The notes below the pieces were generated by a model, which was not told the origin of the DNA, ran no database searches, and saw only the letters and a list, made by a program, of their open reading frames with translations. Below are positions 59,323 through 64,000 of a DNA stretch of 64,000 bases, piece by piece (positions within the stretch are counted from its first letter, which is position 1; each line of letters starts with the position of its first letter). A program made the translations under genes and the position numbers. Origin of the DNA: CAXNKH01 sp049296795 (lineage in GTDB: Bacteria > Pseudomonadota > Gammaproteobacteria > Burkholderiales > Burkholderiaceae_C); contig JBAQTC010000009.1 in NCBI GenBank assembly GCA_049296795.1, positions 1 to 64,000 on the forward strand. Direction: 5' to 3'.

Positions 59323-59754
59323 ATGGCCAATATCGACGAACTGAAAAATACAGGCCTGAAAGCCACTTTACCTCGACTGAAGATTCTGGAAATCTTCCAA
59401 AAGACCCAACCACGTCACTTGAGTGCAGAAGACGTTTTTCGACTGCTGCCGCAAGTGGGCTCTGAAATTGGGTTGGCCACCGTGTACCGGGTGTTGACCC
59501 AGTTTGAACAAGCCGGCATCCTGAATCGCAGTCATTTCGAGGGCGGTAAAGCGGTATACGAACTTAACGAAGGCCAACACCATGATCATTTGGTGTGCCT
59601 CGATTGTGGCCGGGTGGAAGAGTTCTACGACGCTGAAATTGAGCGTCGTCAGCAGGATGTGGCGCTGGCCAAGGGCTTCACCCTCGCTGATCATGCGCTG
59701 AGCCTTTACGCCCACTGCAGCAAAAAACCCTGCCCAAATCGGCCCAAACCCTGA
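59323..59754 (+). CDS. fur: Ferric uptake regulator
   Basis: A 143-residue Fur family metalloregulator. Winged-helix DNA-binding domain (LKATLPRLKILEIFQ, ATVYRVLTQFEQAGIL), then the metal-binding domain with HHDHLVCLDCGRVEEF (His pair and CxxC) and C-terminal CSKKPCPNR. The motif order matches true Fur more than Zur or PerR. AGGAAAG eight bases upstream of the ATG. Convergent with hprK, three bases between stops. Confidence 0.97.
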   Translation: MANIDELKNTGLKATLPRLKILEIFQKTQPRHLSAEDVFRLLPQVGSEIGLATVYRVLTQFEQAGILNRSHFEGGKAVYELNEGQHHDHLVCLDCGRVEEFYDAEIERRQQDVALAKGFTLADHALSLYAHCSKKPCPNRPKP

Positions 59755-59757
59755 CCC

Positions 59758-60735
59758 TTACTGCGGATTCAGCGGTTCGCCGTCTGGGTCGCTCTGATCC
59801 ATGGCTTTGCGGTGCCGCTCAATAAATTCCTGGTAGGTATCAATGCCCCGGAACTGCAAAATGGTGTTGCGCACTGCGGCCTCGACCAGAACCGCCAAGT
59901 TACGCCCGGCAGCAACCTGAATCACCACTTTACGAATGGGCACCCCCAGTACGTCCTGGGTCAGTGGTGCAAATGGAATTCGCTCGTAATCACGCTCAAG
60001 TGTTTCGGTTCGAACCAGATGCACGATTAGCCGCAGCCGCATTTTGCGTCGTACGGCGTTTTCGCCAAAAATGGCGCGGATATCGAGCAGGCCGATGCCT
60101 CGTACCTCCAACAGGTTCTGCAGTAGTTCCGGGTAACGCCCCTCAATCGTGGTCTGGTTGATCCGAAACAACTCAACGGCATCGTCTGCCACCAGTCCGT
60201 TGCCACGAGACACCAGCTCAAGTCCCAGCTCGCTTTTGCCGATACCCGACTCTCCGGTAATCATGACCCCCAGCCCAAGAATGTCCATGAAAACACCATG
60301 CATCGAGCTTCGGTCTGCGAAATGCCGCGACAGATAGGCGCGCAGCACGTCAATCACTAGCGCTGGCGACTCCTGTGTCAGAAACATCGGAATCTGCGCC
60401 TTCTCGCACATCTCGATCAACTCTGCAGGCGCTGCCTGCCCGTCTGCCAGCACCAGCACAGGGGGCTCCAGCGTCATGATGCGTGAAATCCGACGCGAAC
60501 AATCTTCTGGCGTGGCATTGCTAAGATAGGCCACCTCACGCTCGCCTAGAATCTGAACCCGGTAGGGGTGAATGTAGTTGAGGTAACCGACCAAATCAGC
60601 GCCGGAGCGCGCAGCACGCACCGCAACCTCGTCAAATCGGCGTTCCAGTGCAGCTTTGCCAGCGACCCACTCCCACTTGAGCGAACTGCTGAAGTATTGA
60701 AACAAAACCTGCGCGCTGATTGCTTTGGGTTTCAC
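59758..60735 (-). CDS. hprK: HPr kinase/phosphorylase
   Basis: Bifunctional kinase/phosphorylase for Ser46 of HPr-type proteins. The 325-residue product has an N-domain and a C-terminal P-loop GESGIGKSELGLEL (about 160-173), LVADDAVEL and the family signature with EVRGIGLLDIRAIFG. In betaproteobacteria it belongs to the PTS-Ntr set. It follows ptsN by 25 bases. Confidence 0.96.
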   Translation of the reverse strand: MKPKAISAQVLFQYFSSSLKWEWVAGKAALERRFDEVAVRAARSGADLVGYLNYIHPYRVQILGEREVAYLSNATPEDCSRRISRIMTLEPPVLVLADGQAAPAELIEMCEKAQIPMFLTQESPALVIDVLRAYLSRHFADRSSMHGVFMDILGLGVMITGESGIGKSELGLELVSRGNGLVADDAVELFRINQTTIEGRYPELLQNLLEVRGIGLLDIRAIFGENAVRRKMRLRLIVHLVRTETLERDYERIPFAPLTQDVLGVPIRKVVIQVAAGRNLAVLVEAAVRNTILQFRGIDTYQEFIERHRKAMDQSDPDGEPLNPQ

Positions 60736-60760
60736 ATCAATCCCGATCGCTTCGCCGCCA

Positions 60761-61228
60761 TCAAACCTGCTGGGTCGAATGCCATTTCGCGATCAAGCCA
60801 TGGAGTTCGTTCGCATTGGAACTGGTCTTGATTTTTTCCCGCAATTCGACATCGCTCAAAAGCTCAGCAATCTCCGACAGTGTTTCAAGATGTTTTTGCG
60901 TTGCCGCTTCGGGCACCAGCAAAAAAATAAGCAGATTGACGGCCTGTTCGTCGGGCGCATCAAAACCAATCGGGTTGGCCAGCAAGAAAACGGCGGCCAG
61001 CGGGGACTTGAGCCCCTTGATTCGTCCATGCGGAATGGCTACGCCATGGCCCAAGCCAGTTGAGCCCAAACGCTCGCGCGCAAACAGACTGTCGGTGACT
61101 CCAGCACGATTCAAACCGTGCAAATTTTCAAAAAGTAGCCCCGCCTCTTCAAAAGCTCTTTTCTTGCTCGTGACTTCAACGTGCACAAGCACATGCGCTG
61201 GCGGCAGAATGGATGAGAGTCGATTCAT
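60761..61228 (-). CDS. ptsN: PTS-Ntr IIA component (EIIA-Ntr)
   Basis: A 155-residue IIA-Ntr phosphoprotein. The phospho-accepting His lies in GLGHGVAIPHGRIKGL (about 72). Other typical stretches are TSKKRAFEEAGLLF, LIFLLVPEAATQKHLETLSEIAELL. It relays phosphate from HPr-Ntr and influences K+ uptake and sigma-54 related control; a Kup gene lies in the window but is not adjacent. Downstream of hpf, upstream of hprK. Confidence 0.96.
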   Translation of the reverse strand: MNRLSSILPPAHVLVHVEVTSKKRAFEEAGLLFENLHGLNRAGVTDSLFARERLGSTGLGHGVAIPHGRIKGLKSPLAAVFLLANPIGFDAPDEQAVNLLIFLLVPEAATQKHLETLSEIAELLSDVELREKIKTSSNANELHGLIAKWHSTQQV

Positions 61229-61266
61229 GATGATGAAACAGATTATGCACCGCGTGTCATAGGCTC

Positions 61267-61297
61267 AAAAAAAACCGCCCGGATCATCGGGCGGTTT
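61267..61297 (-). terminator. Rho-independent terminator downstream of hpf
   Basis: On the minus strand AAACCGCCCG (61297-61288) pairs with CGGGCGGTTT (61281-61272) around a six-base loop, followed by a T run (61274-61267). It lies 22 bases beyond the hpf stop and 39 bases before ptsN, so it would attenuate readthrough from hpf into ptsN-hprK. Confidence 0.85.
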
Positions 61298-61318
61298 ATG
61301 ACTCCTTGAAAACCAGGC

Positions 61319-61648
61319 TTACATCAATCGTTTGGCAGGCTCGTTGCTGCGCTCCTGAATACGCCCCTTATAGCGAACGACCTGACGATCGAGCTTGTCC
61401 ATCAATTCGTCAACGGCGGCATAAAGATCGGCATGGGTACTTTCAGCAAACATATCGTTGCCCTTGACATGAATATTGCATTCAACATGCTGCCTTCGTT
61501 CCTTCTCCTTGTGGTTGTCAACCGTCATCCGTACTTTGATGTCGATGACTTGGTCAAAATGCCGATGTATCCGACTCAACTTAGTCTCAACATAACTGCG
61601 CAGGGCAGGGGTAACTTCGAGGTGGTGTCCGCTGATCATCAAATTCAT
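61319..61648 (-). CDS. hpf: Ribosome hibernation promoting factor (short HPF)
   Basis: A 109-residue short-form HPF/YfiA protein that binds the 30S decoding site in stationary phase. Starts MNLMISGHHLEVTPALRSYVETKL with the beta-alpha-beta fold (YAAVDELMDKLDRQVVRYKGR). AGGAGT lies eight bases before the ATG at 61648; a longer frame to 61720 adds 24 unlikely residues. First gene of hpf-ptsN-hprK; usually next to rpoN, which is 36 kb away here. A terminator separates it from ptsN. Confidence 0.95.
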   Translation of the reverse strand: MNLMISGHHLEVTPALRSYVETKLSRIHRHFDQVIDIKVRMTVDNHKEKERRQHVECNIHVKGNDMFAESTHADLYAAVDELMDKLDRQVVRYKGRIQERSNEPAKRLM

Positions 61649-61890
61649 GAATCGACTCCTGTTGCTCTGGAAGTTGAAAACTGCCCGCGTTGCACGGGCA
61701 ATGGGCAATCCAACGTTCAAAAAATACTACCCACGTGTTTACTATGCGCCCGCCCCTGGCAAAAATCAATCCCCGCCATCAATTCGATTCAACTCAGAGG
61801 TCAGCGCAGCACTTGCCTTGCTCCCGGCCCACAAGCCACAATCGAACTCATGAAAATTCCCTGCAAGTACGATCTTGAGACGCCAAAACC

Positions 61891-63093
61891 ATGAGCGCTG
61901 TGCAAGCCATCCAGCCTGAATTGAACCCACCCGAACCGACTGTCAAAGCCCTGGTCCTGATGGGCGGTGGCGCCAGGACGGCTTACCAGGTTGGTGTTTT
62001 GCAAGCCCTGGCCGCCATGTTCAAGCTGCAGCCCCAGTTGTCCCGGAACTTCCCGTTCCAGATCCTGGCGGGAACCTCTGCCGGCGCCATCAATGCCGCT
62101 TATCTGGCCGGACACGCCGAGCTGGGAATCGATGCGTTCGCCCATCTCGCCAGTTTTTGGACGGGTTTGCGTTCGCGTGATATTTACCGCTTGAACGTTT
62201 CACCTCTGGTGGGCATCAGCAAGTTGTTTGCGGCCTGGAGCCTGGTTCGGCAGGCACGCCGTCATGGCGCTATTTTGGACAGCATGCCCCTGGTTGACAC
62301 CTTGCACCACTGCATTGCACTGAACGGAATCGAGAGCGCGCTGCAGTCCAACACCATCAAAGCGCTGGCCGTCACTGCCTCGAGCTACACCAGTGGCGTG
62401 CACTGGACGTTTTGCCACACCAGCCATGACTCACCGCTGAGCGCTTGGTCGCTGCCGGGACGCCGGGCTGAATTCCAGCCCCTCACGATCGAACACTTGA
62501 TGGCCTCGGCGGCCATTCCCTTCCTGTTTCCGGCCACGCCTTTGTGGGTCGATGGTCACCGCGAGTTTTTTGGTGATGGCGCCATGCGCCAAACCTCTCC
62601 GCTGGCGCCAGCCATGCAGCTGCGCGCCAACAAACTTCTGGTTGTGGGTGTCGGCCAACCCGGAAATAGCGCATTACCGGGCCATTCCGTGGGTGAAAAC
62701 GCCATGCCCCCGAGCTTGGCCAGCATTGCCGGTCATACCATGGACAGCATCTTCCATGACAGCTTGCAAGCCAACGTGGAGCAGGCGCAACGGGTGTCAC
62801 AAACCCTCAACCTCATGTCGCGTCACGAGGCTTCACCCTTGCCCCACCGCAAAGTGGACGTTCTGGCCATCCAACCCAGTCAGTCGCTCGACATCCTGGC
62901 CCTTGCCCATGTTCGCGAATTGCCCAGGATCACCCGCAGCGCCTTGAACAGCCTGGGTTTGCTGCGCGGTTCTGGCGCCCTGGCCAGTTACTTGTTATTT
63001 GAGCCTGGCTTCATTCAAGCCCTGATTGCTTTGGGCGAACACGATGCCTATGCACGAAAAGAAGAGCTACTGACTTTTTTTGAGGGGTCTTAA
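61891..63093 (+). CDS. Patatin-like phospholipase
   Basis: A 400-residue patatin-fold hydrolase. Oxyanion loop GGGARTAYQVGVLQAL (about 26-41), nucleophile elbow AGTSAGAINAAYLAG with the GXSXG Ser (about 64), and the catalytic Asp in FFGDGAMRQ. No signal peptide. Substrate unknown; relatives cleave acyl esters of phospholipids. Divergent from hpf with 242 bases between starts. Confidence 0.9.
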   Translation: MSAVQAIQPELNPPEPTVKALVLMGGGARTAYQVGVLQALAAMFKLQPQLSRNFPFQILAGTSAGAINAAYLAGHAELGIDAFAHLASFWTGLRSRDIYRLNVSPLVGISKLFAAWSLVRQARRHGAILDSMPLVDTLHHCIALNGIESALQSNTIKALAVTASSYTSGVHWTFCHTSHDSPLSAWSLPGRRAEFQPLTIEHLMASAAIPFLFPATPLWVDGHREFFGDGAMRQTSPLAPAMQLRANKLLVVGVGQPGNSALPGHSVGENAMPPSLASIAGHTMDSIFHDSLQANVEQAQRVSQTLNLMSRHEASPLPHRKVDVLAIQPSQSLDILALAHVRELPRITRSALNSLGLLRGSGALASYLLFEPGFIQALIALGEHDAYARKEELLTFFEGS

Positions 63094-63177
63094 TGGCCTG
63101 CTGATGCGATAATCTGGCACCCATGTAAACCCACCAGACCCTCGCGCCCTATCGGAATCTGAACCTGCAAATCAGCC

Positions 63178-64000
63178 ATGCTCAATATTTTCACGTTGGT
63201 CAATGGTCGGCTCTTCCAGGAAGAGATCGAGTCGCTGGAGGAATTGTCCAAATTTCAACCGATCTGGGTTGATCTGGTGTCGCCCACGCTCGAAGAAAAG
63301 CGCTGGGTCAAGCAGTATTACGAACTGTCGATCCCCGAAGATGCGATGGACGAAGACATTGAAGAGTCGGCCCGTTTTTACGAAGAAGACAACGGCGATC
63401 TGCATATCCGAAGCGACTTTTTAATCGCCGACGAGGAAGAGCCGCGCACCGTTCGGGTAGCTTTTATTCTGAACCTGGTGAACGACGAGCTCAAGAGCAA
63501 GGGCATTCTGTTCTCGATTCACGATGAGGACAGCCCGGTCTTTCGTCTGCTGCGCATGCGAGCCCGGCGCGCACCAGGTTTGATTGAGGATGCCAGGGAA
63601 GTTCTGCTCAAGCTGTTTGATGCCGATGCCGAATATTCTGCCGACACGCTCGAAGGCATTTACGACCATTTGGAAAAAGTCAGCACCAAGGTGCTATCCG
63701 GTGACATAACGGATGCCCTGGCCAGTGAAGTGCTGGGTGAGATTGCGCTGCAGGAAGACTTGAACGGGCGAATCCGGCGCAACGTGATGGACACCCGCCG
63801 CGCTGTGAGCTTCATGATGCGCAGCAAAATGCTCAATGCCGAACAATTCGAAGAAGCCCGTCAGATCCTGCGCGATATAGAGTCGCTCGACGCCCACACC
63901 GCATTCCTGTTCGACAAAATTAACTTCTTGATGGACGCCACGGTCGGTTTCATCAATATCAACCAAAACAAGATCATCAAGATTTTTTCAGTTGCCAGCG
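63178..64000 (+). CDS. corA: Magnesium/cobalt transporter CorA, cut by window edge
   Basis: The frame opens at an ATG at 63178 and stays open for 274 codons to the window edge without a stop. The N-terminus (MLNIFTLVNGRLFQEEI, LSKFQPIWVDLVSPTLEEK) and the long helical domain (DTLEGIYDHLEKVSTKVL, LQEDLNGRIRRNVMDTRRAVSFMMR) match CorA. The GMN motif and membrane helices are expected in the missing part; only the start of the stalk, ending KIIKIFSVAS, is present. Confidence 0.93.
   Translation, partial: MLNIFTLVNGRLFQEEIESLEELSKFQPIWVDLVSPTLEEKRWVKQYYELSIPEDAMDEDIEESARFYEEDNGDLHIRSDFLIADEEEPRTVRVAFILNLVNDELKSKGILFSIHDEDSPVFRLLRMRARRAPGLIEDAREVLLKLFDADAEYSADTLEGIYDHLEKVSTKVLSGDITDALASEVLGEIALQEDLNGRIRRNVMDTRRAVSFMMRSKMLNAEQFEEARQILRDIESLDAHTAFLFDKINFLMDATVGFININQNKIIKIFSVAS

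Overview
The window reads as a stretch of chromosome from a betaproteobacterium of the order Burkholderiales, most likely a Comamonadaceae member close to Rhodoferax or Polaromonas. This rests on protein resemblance and gene order (bamE divergent from fur, hpf-ptsN-hprK, lptA-lptB-rpoN, leuS-lptE-holA-proA, glyQ-glyS-gmhB-plsC) and on moderately high GC. No database search was possible, so genus level is inference. About 59 genes are supported, including one tRNA. The genes at both ends are cut (carbonic anhydrase at the left, CorA at the right).

Layout. 1-2.4 kb: partial beta-carbonic anhydrase, isovaleryl-CoA dehydrogenase, and a divergent metallo-beta-lactamase-fold hydrolase. 2.44-2.97 kb is non-coding and holds a long imperfect palindrome. 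3-10.7 kb (minus): corC, lnt, glyQ, glyS, gmhB, plsC and a YgjP/SprT-like metalloprotease, a tightly packed envelope and translation run. 10.8-11.8 kb: a DapA-family lyase or aldolase. 11.8-20.8 kb (minus) is the accessory part: a two-partner secretion pair (TpsB transporter, 1704-residue TpsA exoprotein with eight YDG-type repeats and a pentapeptide tail), a TetR regulator and an unrecognised secreted protein, next to tRNA-Arg(CCG). 21.2-30 kb (minus): argS, a SPOR protein, dsbA, lptA, lptB, rpoN, an RlmL-like methyltransferase, a PIN-domain protein and a UPF0149/SEC-C protein.

30-33.7 kb: a lipid-linked sugar cluster (GT2, GtrA, ArnT-like, HpnK/YdjC deacetylase). 33.7-35.8 kb: CaiB/BaiF CoA-transferase and HMG-CoA-lyase-like pair. 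35.8-39.9 kb: a phenylalanine/tyrosine catabolic operon (hpd, hmgA, phhA, SDR). 40-44.6 kb (mostly plus): HAD dehalogenase, MFS exporter with a soluble tail domain, GST, small CWC protein, class II glutamine amidotransferase. 44.5-59.2 kb (minus): a near-continuous run bamE-dapB-exbB-exbD-leuS-lptE-[fusion]-holA-proA-gshA-kup-gshB. 59.3-64 kb: fur, then hprK, ptsN and hpf on the minus strand, a patatin phospholipase and corA.

The most interesting gene is at 51153-53336. It fuses an ornithine-aminotransferase-like PLP domain to a guanidine-modifying (DDAH/arginine-dihydrolase-like) domain and sits inside the housekeeping run leuS-lptE-holA-proA, two genes from proA. A single polypeptide could take arginine to ornithine and on to glutamate semialdehyde. 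This is inference from motifs; the activity is not demonstrated.
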